Positions 1 through 12,900 of a DNA stretch of 64,000 nucleotides are shown piece after piece. A model generated the notes under the pieces. That model ran no database searches, had not been told where the DNA came from, and was given only the letters and a program-made list of their open reading frames with translations. This stretch comes from Arcuatula senhousia (taxonomy: Eukaryota; Mollusca; Bivalvia; Mytilida; Mytilidae): positions 1,736,001 to 1,800,000 of the forward strand of contig OZ020311.1 in NCBI GenBank assembly GCA_963971305.1. Direction: 5' to 3'. The position numbers were made by a program, and so were the translations under genes. How positions within the stretch are numbered: position 1 is the stretch's first letter; each line of letters begins with the position of its first letter.

Positions 1-120
1 TGTGTCCCCTCTTCTCTTGTAAATTTTAATGGAACAGCTTTTGTATTTAGGTTGTTTTATTAGCATGTTAAACAACTGTGTATTACCTTAGTAAAAATGG
101 TATTGACATAATTATTTTAG

Positions 121-962
121 AATCTTCATTGAGAATAGAATAGCTGGAGGCCAAGAAGAAGCATTAAATGTAGAATGGAATATTAGAAGTAAAATCCATT
201 CTAAACAGAATGATAGCCATAGTTGTGGAATTTACACTCTAATAGTATGTATTCTCATCTAGTTGTAAAGTCATAAGGCACCAGTGAAATAGTTTACTTG
301 AAGAAGACAATGAGAAAAGAGATTTTTTCTAAATAAAATGCCCATTTCTCTACATCCCATGTTTAAGGATGTTTGTGGGAACACTGAAGTTAACAGTCAA
401 GGAATTTCTAATAAAGAGCTAATTTAAAAAGTTTAGTAAATTACCTGTTGTTTTTTTTCATAGGTAATTGCATAAAAACAAATATAATACTACAACTATG
501 TAAAAGTCATAGATATACCCTTTCTCACCAAATTTTGAAGCTCGTTATCTGGAAATGGAGATAGATAACTGACAGATGAATTTTTCTTGTCATCAAATAT
601 ATAAATTTACATACCTAGTTATTTTCAAACTAACTGACCAGGTATGATATGCAATTGCTATTTAAACACCAACAAAAAGAGCAATTTTTAGAACACTTTT
701 GTTTGCTGGTGTAGCATTTGGATGTATATTAGTTACGATTACTATTTTAATTTAAATTTTAAATGAAATTTTCAAGGAAAACATAAAAACATTCATTATA
801 TGTGTTAAGTCCTGATTGAATCAGTTTTGCTAATTCTGATTTTTGATTTTTTTTTTTAGTTTGCAGAAAGACATCTTGCAAATACAGCAATGTTTAGCAT
901 TGGACATGGTGAACTACAATCCAGTCGAAGACGTATAGCAAATAAGTTAATGTTGTTTGAAG
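121..962 (+). other. Ulp1/C48 cysteine-protease active-site exons
   Basis: Exon 121-244 reads through ...HSKQNDSHSCGIYTLI and joins in phase to exon 860-962 (FAERHLANT..., ending LMLFE). Gln six residues before the Cys-Gly is the spacing of the oxyanion-hole Gln and nucleophile Cys in Ulp1/SENP proteases, and the following hydrophobic strand plus FAE helix also fits. The catalytic His and Asp would lie in exons outside the window, so activity cannot be judged in full. The visible Gln and Cys are intact. The donor at 245 is GTATGT; the acceptor at 858-859 follows a long T tract. Confidence 0.65.
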
Positions 963-3900
963 GTATACATTTGTATAAAAGGACATGTAATAACAAAAAC
1001 TACACAATTTTGAGTAAAATTTCATATGTCTATAAGAAAAATAAAACAGTGAAAGCTCAAAATTTTTTATCAATATGGAAAGATATATACATGTATGTTA
1101 ATAAACAGAAAGAGATTTTTATGTTCTCTTTCGTCAATGTCAATGCTATGGTGTACCAAGAAGTTCCTACAACCTAAGACGAGCAGTCAAAAATAATTAT
1201 CCCATGGTTTTCTTTCTGTTGTCCAATAAGGGAGTTTGTAGGATATTAGAATTGATGAAATAATTATACCCCCTGCAAACAAAGTATATGGGGAGTATAT
1301 AGGAATCAACCTGTCTGTCCATCTGTCTGTCCACATACCTCGTAAGCTCCTCCTAAACCCCTTGATGGATTTTGATGAAACTTTTTAGGAAGGATGTACT
1401 CGACATGGAGATGTGCATGAAGAATTTTCGTTGCTGTCGGATTTCATTTAAGGGAGATAATTGGACTTACACTTTTTAGGACTTGGTGTTCAATGGGAGA
1501 CCTCGTAAGCACAACTCCTCCTCAAACCATTGATAGATTTTAATAAAACCCCTTGATGGATTTTGATGAAACTATATAGGAAGGATGTACACTATATGGA
1601 GATGTGCATGAAGAATTTTCGTTGCTTTCAGATATCATTTAAGGGAGATAATTGAACCTAGACTTTTTTTAAAGGGGGGGTATATTTTTATTTACATGTT
1701 TATCATTTTTATAATTTATCATTCTTGATAGTTTATCTAAGAGACAGTTGTCCCTGCTGTGGAATGGAGATCTTGGCAAATCAACTAAAGGTACACCTCA
1801 TTTTACAGAAAAATACATTTATTATAACATTCATTTTACATGTATATTAAGATAAATTGTATTAAAAATATCAAATGCATACTTTGACATTTTTAAATTA
1901 ATATGGTGTTATTGTCTTCTAGCAAAACACAGTCGGTTAAAAAAAATAACATTGATACAAATCTTGTTTTCATCAAACCATGTATTAAAATAATTAAGGG
2001 CTGTTCCAGAATTAATTGTGTGTAGGGGGTCAGGATTCTTTTCCTAACCCCACCACTTATCAAATAATAACCAGGGCCCTACATCGAAGATGCTGATGCC
2101 CTATAGTTTTCACTACGTATGTCTTGCTGTCTATCCGTTTGTCAACAATTCTTGTGAACACTTAAACTCCAAGACTATTCTGTAATCTTGTACACTTGTG
2201 TTGTAGCATCTTAACTGCTCAAAAGTTAGAAATTCAATATAACTTAAAATTAAGGTTTTTTGTGTATGTGTCTACCTATAAATGTAACATTATTACATGT
2301 ACTTTAATTTAGGTAAATTGCATGCAGTGTAAGAGAGATTTTCATCGGACTCCACATTGTGTAGGTGACCAAAATATTGAAAGGGTGGACTTCAATTGTG
2401 TACAGTGTCAGTTGCTGAACACAGAATGTCAAAATATGGTAATCATATTTGTTTCTATTAAATAATTGACATTTCTAATTGTTGATTTAATGCTCCTCAT
2501 GAGAGAGGGGCTTATAAAAATTTAGTCACACTGTCCACTCGTCTCTCTTTTAAAACAAATATTCATAACAGATTCTTTGCCTCTACTATAGAGATTTGAT
2601 TTGTTACAGAGCTTAATAGTATCCCATTATAATAATGTGCATCTCTTTCATTAAAATGATTAAGTCCTTAATCTACACAGACTTATCTAAGGGCTGTTCC
2701 AGAATCAAATGTGGGGCGGGGGTTTTGAGCACTTTTTGGTTCACCTAACCCCAAGGGTCGATTTATTGTCATTCATTAACTTGTTTTCAAAGATTTTCTT
2801 TTTTGAAACCACAAAAGGGATTACTTTTAGACATTGTACACTTGATGATATTTAGGATGTCCTCTACTAAGTTTGCGAAATTTATGCCTACTGACCAACC
2901 AAGATGGTAGCTATTGCTTAAAATAGAACAGGGGGGTCAGACCATTGTTTTGGGCTTATAACTCGAAAAGTACAAGAGATAGAGAAAATCAGCATCTAAA
3001 TCTCTACAAATCTACTTATAGAAGTTATTATAATACATGTATATCTTTGGATTATGCTAGAGGAAAAGTTAGCATTGCAAAATCGTTAAGCTCATTGAGA
3101 TCTTTAAAAATGATTGAGGGTCAAAATTGCCAAATCAACTGTTTAAGAGTTATTTCCCTTTATACTGATTCTTCTATAAATTTTATTTTATTTTTAAACA
3201 TCTTCCCTTCAAAAGAGTAAGTGACAGAGAAAATCCAAAGCAACCATACTTCTTCAGCATCAAAAGCTTACTTATAGAAATATTTTTTGTGTAACTTTTC
3301 TTCTCTACTTATGATGATGTTTAAGCTTTATTTGATTTGTTGTAAAGTGCTTCTTATTTGTATTACAGACATGTTTTGGTGTGGAAAAGAAATGCACTGC
3401 TACTGTCATTAAGAATACTGTCAAAAGGAAGGACATTAGTTCAGAAAGTAATGGTAAGTAGATCTTTTTACATGTTTATATCATTTTGGTCATCATGTTA
3501 AGTATTAAAGTAATAATAAAGCAGTTTTTGGAAAAAAAATTGCGATGTTAAAATAATCTCTTTACTGTTGCATAATCAATAAATCGAGCTTTTGTGCTTT
3601 TATGAAGACGAAAATTTTAATATTGTGCGTGTACCGGCTGTTTGAAATAAGTTTAATACCAATGGCCACTTAATAACTTTCGTGAACAACATTCCGATTT
3701 TTACCGAACACATCAAAACATACAAAAATGTATTTTGAAGTAAGAGCATGTAAAGCTCTGGGTTTAATATAACTTTATTTGACAAGTAATACCTTTCCGC
3801 TATTAAGAAATACTGATTAAAAAGTGTTTTACATGTAAAAAATTAACAATACACACGTACCTGTTTTCCTTTTATCATGCTATTTATTAACTGGGCCTAT

Positions 3901-6900
3901 TTAATTGAAAACTCGATTAATTCAATGACATAAGATTCTCATTGGGGGATTTCTAACCACTTTCTCTTGTTATTGCTATCATTTTAAAGGGGAACGGGGT
4001 AAGGAAAAAGGTTAAAACAGTTACAAAAGCCATATGCAGAACATACCTTTTCAGACCACGTTTGTTTACATCTATTTCCTAAAGTATTTTTAGATGGGCT
4101 TGTGCTGGCACATCCAAGTGAGTTCAAACTTGGGTCACATGCATCTAGTTTGCATAATACAACTCGGGAAGCAAATGATTGTTAAGACCATTTTTTTGTT
4201 AAATTCTGCAAAAATCCCACTGTTTAATGGACTTTTTTTAGCTTTAATAGATGTTTATATTATCAATTCATATTTTTAAAGCTTAAAAAGACTGTTAAAA
4301 AATTTATGATTTTTTGATTTATTATTACTTTAATTTAAATTTTTGAAGAAAAAAATCATTTAGATTGTTCAAAAGTAACATCCATTATCAAATTGACTAA
4401 TACTCATCTCCAAGTAATGGGATATACATGATGTGTTTATGTAAGTCTTAACAAAACATAAATTTTCTCATTATGTTGGTCCAAAGCTTTCTTTTTTTTG
4501 CAATTTGACAGCAACTGATCAACAGATAATCGACAAGGAGATAGCAGTGACTACATAATTTCAATCTGTCATTGACTGGTTAATTGTAAATAAATATATA
4601 AACCAAGAAACATACATATATATATATCATGTATATAATTTTATTAAATATATAATTGTTTCCAATTTACATGTATAATCAAATGGAAACCAAATTTCAC
4701 TCCAACCTCTACATCTCCACTCTGTAAAATACATTGTTATCTTTCATGGGTATATTGATGTATGTGTTGATATTGATATAAATTATTTTGTTAGTTATTT
4801 AAATATATTTTTATATAAATTAGGTGAAGTTATGAATAAGAAGAGCAAGTTATTGGATAACAGATCTCCTCTTGAAATATCCTTGGGTATTTTACATGAT
4901 AAAGTGCGTAAAATTATATAAATTTTAGGATTTATAATTGGTTAGAAAGCAAATTACAAATTAAATATGCATACTATAAGATAATATGTTATCTTTTTTA
5001 CATGTTTATTTTTATATGAAATATTTAACATACACTAGGTTTGCAACCATTATTTGCATTATTTTCACAATTTAAACACAAACACAAGTCCTTTATATAT
5101 GCTTAAAAGCGAACATAATACAAGATTTTGCTAAAGCATACAGTTTAATGTGTCTGGATACCAAAGATGACAAAAGTTCTGATTGATAACTTTTTATTTT
5201 TATTTTTTATACGACCACAAAAATTTACAGACATATAATGATATGATGTTGTGGGTGTCGTTGTCTGTTAACTTCACTGTTCCAACAATAACTAGTTTTA
5301 GTGATCCCACCATTGCTTTGAAATTTGACAGTGATATTCCTCACCATTTAAGGATGGATGGGATTGATTTTTCTGGTCTTTTTATGTTGCCTGCAACGTG
5401 TTTCAAAGTGACATATAGGAGTCATTTTTGTGATCCCCCCTTTTTTTCTCCAGTATGAAAATGGGAACCAAAAGGGATCAATTCCGTTTTGAAATTTGTG
5501 AAATGTGGGTGGAAAGTCAACAAAGAATTTCAGTCGACCACAGGTTGCATGTGTCAAGAACAATTAGCCATATTGGGCTTAAAACGTAAAGGGTTCAACA
5601 TGTAGTGATCGTATCATGCTGTTCTTTGCAAAGTTTTTGTATTATTTTTTCAGGAGTTTTGTGACCTTACATGTAACACTTTCATTCAAAGTGTGTCTTG
5701 CCTTGATTGGTCCATAAGTTGGGATTCTGTAGTGGACACATTTGAAAAACTTAAATCATCTCTGCCTAAAATTCAAGATACTTTAATTTCTAAAGTCACA
5801 ACACAATCCTTGGGTCATTTCGGTGATGGGTAAATATAATCAATTGAATATAATGTTGTTGTTTTTTTTATCAAGATGGGGTTTCACCTAAAAAAACATA
5901 CTTAAATTTAAGTGATTAAATTCAATGTGAATCATGTAAATCTTTAAGTTGCAGACTTTGAAACATTTATGTTTTAGATATGAAAATTAAGAACAAAATT
6001 ATAGTTATGAATGTATGGGAAATTTTTAGTCATAGTCTATTTTAGGATGTAATACGTATATCTGGAAAAGGTGTACAATACACAACTAATACCTACTCAA
6101 ATATGCAGCAACTAATTGAACTTTGTATTTCAAGATGCATAGTAGCCAGCAGTATCTTTTGGATGACTTGCTTTTTACCTAGATACAATATGTTGCATAT
6201 ACATAGGATTTAGTAAAAATTCTAAACTATGAACAATTATGTTTTTATTGTTTTCAGGTACATTGATCTTATACCAAAGAAATTTATAAATAATTTCCAG
6301 TTTCCAGCAGATTTACATATTAGCGGGACAATAAGTCTTTTTACTGCTCTCTCCATTCTGTGGTATGGAGATGATTCCCATGTCCATCTGTTACGACTGC
6401 AGACGCTTGTTAGACAAGTTCTAGAGTTGGGAAAGGTAAGAAAAGTGGTATGTGATTAAGATAATCATAATTGGGCATAAATTTTTAATGTTTATTAATA
6501 CATGAATGTTTAATACAAAGGAACATTAAATGAAATTTACAACCACAAAAATAATTACTTAATTTCTAGGGTTTGGTTGCTTAGCAACTAAAACCCTTAT
6601 GCAGTTGGTCATTTAGTTGGATTATGAAGGAAATGTTGAAGTTATAGTGTTTTAAGGAAAAAGTGTGACCAAAAGTTTTAGAACTAATGTTTTTATGACT
6701 ATATATCCATGCTTAACTTCAGGCAATACTAGAATATGCAAATTAAGGTTAGTGAGGACACCTGACCCCCAAAATTAATCCAAATTTAATGGCTATTTTT
6801 TTTTCAATATATCAATATTTTGTATGTACACTTTCTTGTGTAAAAATGTTGGACCAGGCTTGTTTTTGCAAAATTCTAGTTCAAAGTTAAATAAAATTAC

Positions 6901-9900
6901 AATAGATTATATAGGAAAGACCTACAAATTTAAATTCTAATTTTATTTTCTCAAAGTTAATGTTTTATGCTCTAAATGTATTTTGAAATAAAAAAAAAAT
7001 GAAAATAGGGGATCACCAGGTATATTATTCCTGTGACTGTTATAGCTTTCCTTTTTAGCTCACCTGACCCAAACGGTCATGTGAGCTATTGCCATCACTT
7101 GGCCTCTGTTGTCCGTTAGCTTTTTTCAAACATCTTCTTCTCTGAAACTGCTTTGCCAAATGCAAACAAACTTTTTACATACATGTATATTTGACTTAAA
7201 GAAAAGTTTCGTCACCATTTTCTCAGCATTTTTGGCATGTAGCTATGTCCTACATTACTATAAGGTGTATTGCAATTATATGCCATAACTTATCAACTTC
7301 CTCTTTAACGATTTTTTTAAGACACAGGTGACATATGTCTTCCATGGAAGACCACCATTCTCGTTATTATTATAATGAACATGAAAATTTTTTTTTACCA
7401 CCTCTCCTTTTGAAGCTTCAATACATGTCTTTTGTTATTATATGACTTTTTTAAAACTGCACTGGCAACCTAACCCTAGCAGTTCGACACACTTTGATTT
7501 TTCTTTATCATTTAATTTGGTCACAAAATTGATTTTATTTGAGTTAGAATTTCACATCTGTGATTTTTTTTCAGAATAGTGTTACAGATGAAGAAAAGGA
7601 ATTAATTAGAGTGGAAATGTCAAAAGAATTCGGAGAGTACTCTAGTGACATTTTAGAAGATAAATTAGGTAGAATAATTTTCTTGTTTACTGCATGTCAT
7701 GACTTTTTATATTCTCATAATAAAATATTTTGATTTGATTAAATTTGTTTATGCCCCCCCCCCCCGCAACGACATGTCAGAGGGCATTGAGGTTTACTTA
7801 TGTTCATCCATGCGTACAAATTTTCATCAATCTTTTCTCAGAAAACCTTGAAACTTGGTAGGATGGTTCAGAATGATAAACTATATGTTCTAAGTGATTT
7901 TAAGACCTGTCGGAGTTCCACTTTTAATTTGGGGTCAGTGGAGGGCATCTGTGTCCCATGGACACATTCTTTCTTTATTTTTAAATTTAGTTGTGGGTCT
8001 TTTGCTCAAGTACATGCTCTTTTTGATGAATAAATAAAGCTAAGTTTGAGTAAATTTTTATATATAAAGGATGTAAAATTGTTTTCTTATCTTGAATGTC
8101 TAAAACTAGGGTTGATGTTGACATTTAATGCCTTACAAGTTTAAACTCTTGCCTTTCTTGTTATATAAAAAGCCTATCTGAATTACAGTACTCATATTGT
8201 ATTTTTACAGCATTCTATCACTTAAAACATTTGCCAGAAGCTATTGGTGCCTCCATTAATGTGTACATGAATGGGAGTCCCAAAGCCAATGTGTACACCT
8301 CCAGTACAGTCAGCAGAACTTTAAATCTGATGGCTGTTAAAAGGAATGAGGAAAAACATTTAACATTCCTTCCAATAGTAGAAGGTTTATTTTTTGATGA
8401 CCGGGAAAGACGTCTCCTAGATGAGTGTGGCTGTCAAGGTCTGTGTCAGGGTGGGAATGCACCTCTAATTAAGTGTTTGAAATGCCTGCAGTCCTACCAC
8501 TCTACATGCATTACATACAGTACTGCAATAGACAGAACCTTTCAATGTGGCTGTCATGTCAAAAGACCATATAAACCGAAGAGGTAAAAGCTAAATATAA
8601 ACAAAATTCAGACTTTTTTTCCACTTCTTGGTTTTATTGAAATCTATTGTTAAAATTAATACTTTCAATATTTGTTCAGTAAGTAAACATCTCTGTTGTT
8701 TTCTGGGTTTCTTTATTATACCCCCGCTTCGAAGAAGAGGGGGGTATACTGTTTTACCCTTGTCCGTCCGTTCCTCCGTCTGTCCGTCCGTCCGTCCGTC
8801 CGTCCGTCCGTAACAAAACTTCTGTCACAGTTTTCTAAGCAACTACATGAAATATAGTTCTGATATTTTGGATACAGCTTTATCATATAGTCCCATATGG
8901 TGTATACCGATTTTATGTTCCTAGGTAGTTTACTTCCTGTTTACCGAATACTTAGGTTTTAACACATAATAGACATAAATGCAAAATTTTCGTCACAGTT
9001 TCCCAAGCAACTACATGAGATAGAGGTCCGATATTTTGTAAACAGCTTTATCGTATAGTCCTATATGGTGTATACCAATTTTATGTTCCTACATAGTCTA
9101 CTTCCTGTTTACCGAATACTTAGGTTTTAACACATAATAGACATAAATGCAAAATTTTCGTCACAGTTTCCCAAGCAACTACATGAGATAGAGGTCTGAT
9201 ATTTTGTATACAGCTTTATCTTATAGTCCCATATGGTGTATACCGATTTTATGTTCCTAGGTTGTCTACTTCCTGTTTACCGAATACTTAGGTTTTAACA
9301 CATAATAGACATAAATGCAAAATTTCCGTCACAGTTTCCCAAGCAACTACATGAGATAGAGGTCTAATATTTTGTATGCAGCTTTATCTTATAGTCCCAT
9401 ATGGTATATGGTGATTTTATGTTCCTAGGTCAACTACTTCCTGTTTACCGATTATTGAAACTTGTATGCATGGCTTAGTTTGGGGAGCGGGGGTATCACT
9501 AGTGAGCATTAGCTCACAGATTTACTTGTTGGATTGAGGAAAGGAAACAACAGAAGGTTTACATTTAAGTAAAAACTGAGATAACAAGTACATGTATGTA
9601 TAACAAGAGGCTCCCAGGAGCCTGAATGGCTCACCTGGTCTTGATGTCTACCCTATAAAGACTTTTGTAGAGCTGGATGAACTGAACATTTAAGCAAGCA
9701 ACAGCTAATCTCTATCTGCTATAGATTTCATTCTGTAGACCAAAAACTTAAAAAATAAAAAAAATAAAAACGTTATTTAAGGGGCCATAACCCCTATAAG
9801 GGTCATCTGACAACTTCGACCCTATGGAGACTTTTGTGGAGCTAATGAAGCTGAACATTTAAGCAAACAACAGCTTTTCTATATCTGCAATTGTTTTCAT

Positions 9901-12900
9901 TCTATAGGCCAAAAACATGAAAAAAGGATATTTTTGACTTTTAAGGGGTCGTAACTCATATAATTGGTCATCTAACAACTTTGATTAAATGGAGACTTTG
10001 TAGAGCTTATGATGCTGAAGCAGAAGGGTGGCATCGGATTTCATCTTTCTCTTATACTTTTTGATCTATAAGCCAAAAACTAATGACGACGGCCGCCAAG
10101 TGATGGTAATAGCTCACATGGATCTTCGGTCCAGGTGAGCTAAAACTACAGACTTCATGAATTAACTTTAAACTCCAACTGCTACATTGATTTGCAATCA
10201 TCAGTAATATTTTGACAAAGTGTTAAAAATCTACTACTTTCTGTCCAATTCCCAGTTAAAATTTTATTGCAATCTGTCGCAAATATAATAACATGTAGAA
10301 AATAATAAATTGCTGACAAAACTCAACGTATAAGTTTTTAATTGTCAAGTGACAAAAAAAAATCATAGTTCCAGACAATCAATTTTGCTACCCTGACCTT
10401 TGATTCATCTATCCACGACTCAACAGAAGTGCCCTATCCAAAATATTGAAAGCACTATGCTTGCTTTGAAATTAAACCTAGGGTGCCCTATGTACTTTAA
10501 AAAGATGTTCACTTTGGGCAGAACAAGGTAATATTCCTTTCCTAGGTAGGATTGTTGATCAACCTATGAAAGTTAATAATTTCTCATTGTAGTACTATAT
10601 TCTATACAGATGAAGATTCATTTTTTAACGAATTGAAGAAGGTTAATTTAAAGGTTTGTATTTTCATGCCTCCTTCTACTATCTGTGTTATGATGGGTTG
10701 ATCTGAAATTGTACTATTCAGACATACAAGTTTCTGTCAAGCTTTTCTTAGAAACCATACAGGGGAATGATTTGAAACTTGTTAGGATGGTACAGTATGA
10801 TTAAATATACGTCTTAAAGCGAATAAAGTGACTTTCAGGCCTGTCATTCTTAAACTTTTATTTAGAGCCAGCATGGGCATCTGTGTCTTGTGAACACATT
10901 CTTTCTTTATTAACTCATAGAACATTACATACATGTATAAACGAAGATATATAGAAGAAAAAAATACTGAAATTCAAGTCAGTTATTAACTTTACCAGTA
11001 AAACTTCAATTTAGATACATCATAATTACATTTATACCATCAACTGAAAATAATTAGCACAAAAACATATACATGTAGTTACCATTGGGCTCGTTCAACA
11101 TTTCTTCCTGGGGCACCATGGGTATGTAATTATACCCCCGCTTCATCCGTCCGTTAGTCCTTAACAAAAACTTTCGTCACAGTTTTCTCAGGAACTACAA
11201 GAGATAGAGGTCTGATATTTTGTATATAGCTTTATCCTAAAGGATGTATAGTGATGTTATGTTCTTAGGTCAACTACTTCCTGTTTACCAAATACTTTGA
11301 TTTTTACACACAGTGAACCTGAATGCAAAATTTTCGTCAAAGTTTTCTCAGCAACTACAAGAGATTGAGGTATGATATTTGGCATATAGCTTTATCCTAT
11401 AGTCAAAATTTTCGTTCAAGTTTTCTCAGCAACTACAAGAGATTGAGGTATGATATTTGGCATATAGCTTTATCCTATAGTCCCATATGATGTATAGCGA
11501 TTTTATGTTCCTATGTCAACTACTTCCTGTTTACCGGATACTTTGATTTTTACACATAGTGAACCTGAAGGCAAAATTTTCGTCAAAGTTTTCTCAGCAA
11601 CTACAAAAGATAGAGGTCTGATATTTAGTGTATAGCTTTATCCTATAGTCTCATGTGGTGTATAGTGATTTTATGTTCTTAGGTCAACTACTTATCGAAT
11701 ACTTTGATTTTTAAGCATAGTGAACCTGAATGCAAAATTTTCGTCTAAGTTTTCTCAGCAACTAAAAAAGATAGAGGTCTGATATTTTACATATAGCTTT
11801 ATCCTATAGTCCCATATGGTGTATAGAGATTTTATGTTCCTAAGTCAATAATGTTTTGTTAACCGAGTATGTTAACTTGTATGCAATGCATAATTTGGGG
11901 AGTGGGGGTCTCACAGATTTATTTGTTTTTCTAGGGGAATCAAAATTATACAGAACATGAAGGTCTATAGAATTGTATACATTCAGAACATTTCGGTAAT
12001 CTGGTTCTGACATACATTTGTAAATATATCTTTTTTTAAAATCTTGTCAGAAATTACTGAGCAAAATTATTTATGAACCTCAATATGATTTGATCTAATG
12101 GTGTCATGCCCATGTTATGGTTATCCTTACTGAGAATAATCATGATGATGAATACTTTTATTTCTTATTTTGTATGTTTCAGAGCTTGGGCCAAGATATT
12201 TCAACAAAGAAAATACCTTCCTTTAGGTGGAATGAATTTAATTCCACCAATTCGAAAACAGTACAGAAATTGAAAGATTTCAACTGTCAACAATGGAGAT
12301 TACCTGTGGACACGGTAAACTAAATTAAGATAGTCTGAAATACATATTAATACAATGCATTTGACTGTTTATAAAAAAAAACACAAAAAAAAACCATGTG
12401 TTCAACATGGTTAGATATACATGTTATATTATTTTGCTTTCTTCAAAACAAAAGAAATTAATGAGAATGTCAGTTGTTAATTCAATAAATATTCCCAGAA
12501 CTATAGTACAGAACTTAAACAAACAGATTTTATAAATACTGTATGTAATATAAAAAATCAATGAATCAATATTCCAGACTCTGAAGACCGGTTTTAATTT
12601 ATAAATTTACAACCTAATGTATCTGTACTGTAAGTTATGTGTTTGAATATGTGTTCTCTGTCTTTCATGTAAAAGAATAAAAACTTAGGCTTAACTGTTT
12701 ATTTCATTTATAGCTTACTAAGCTGACATATCTGATCCAAGAATGTATGAACTCTGACCTTCACACAGTAATAGATGTGTTTTTACCTGAGGTAAATCTT
12801 CTTTCAATTCAATTATATTAAACTATTGTGTCTTTCATTTGGATTGTGAAGATCACAATAGGCAATAACACTCCAAGAGCCAACTTTATCTAAAACTTTT

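Larger units (their letters stand above)
5654..8376 (+). other. OTU-like domain with degenerate active site
   Basis: Exons 5654-5829, 6258-6435, 7575-7668 and the start of 8211-8583 encode a block resembling OTU-type cysteine proteases: SLFTALSILWYGDDSH followed by an L-R-L helix, and later a conserved IGASINVYMNG strand and a KHLTFLPI strand. In active OTU enzymes the segment before LFxALS carries Asp-Gly-x-Cys. Here it is Ser-Gly-Thr-Ile-Ser, so both Asp and Cys are missing. The late His is still present. It is therefore probably a non-catalytic, ubiquitin-binding or structural relic. Resemblance to Vertnin-type proteins is a guess from memory. Confidence 0.45.

Noticed and set aside
12183..12272. 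Alternative reading RAWAKIFQQRKYLPLGG of exon 12183
   Set aside because: It would follow if exon 8211-8583 spliced directly to 12183, but it stops after about 30 codons. The frame with exon 10593 continues in phase through two further exons to a proper stop.
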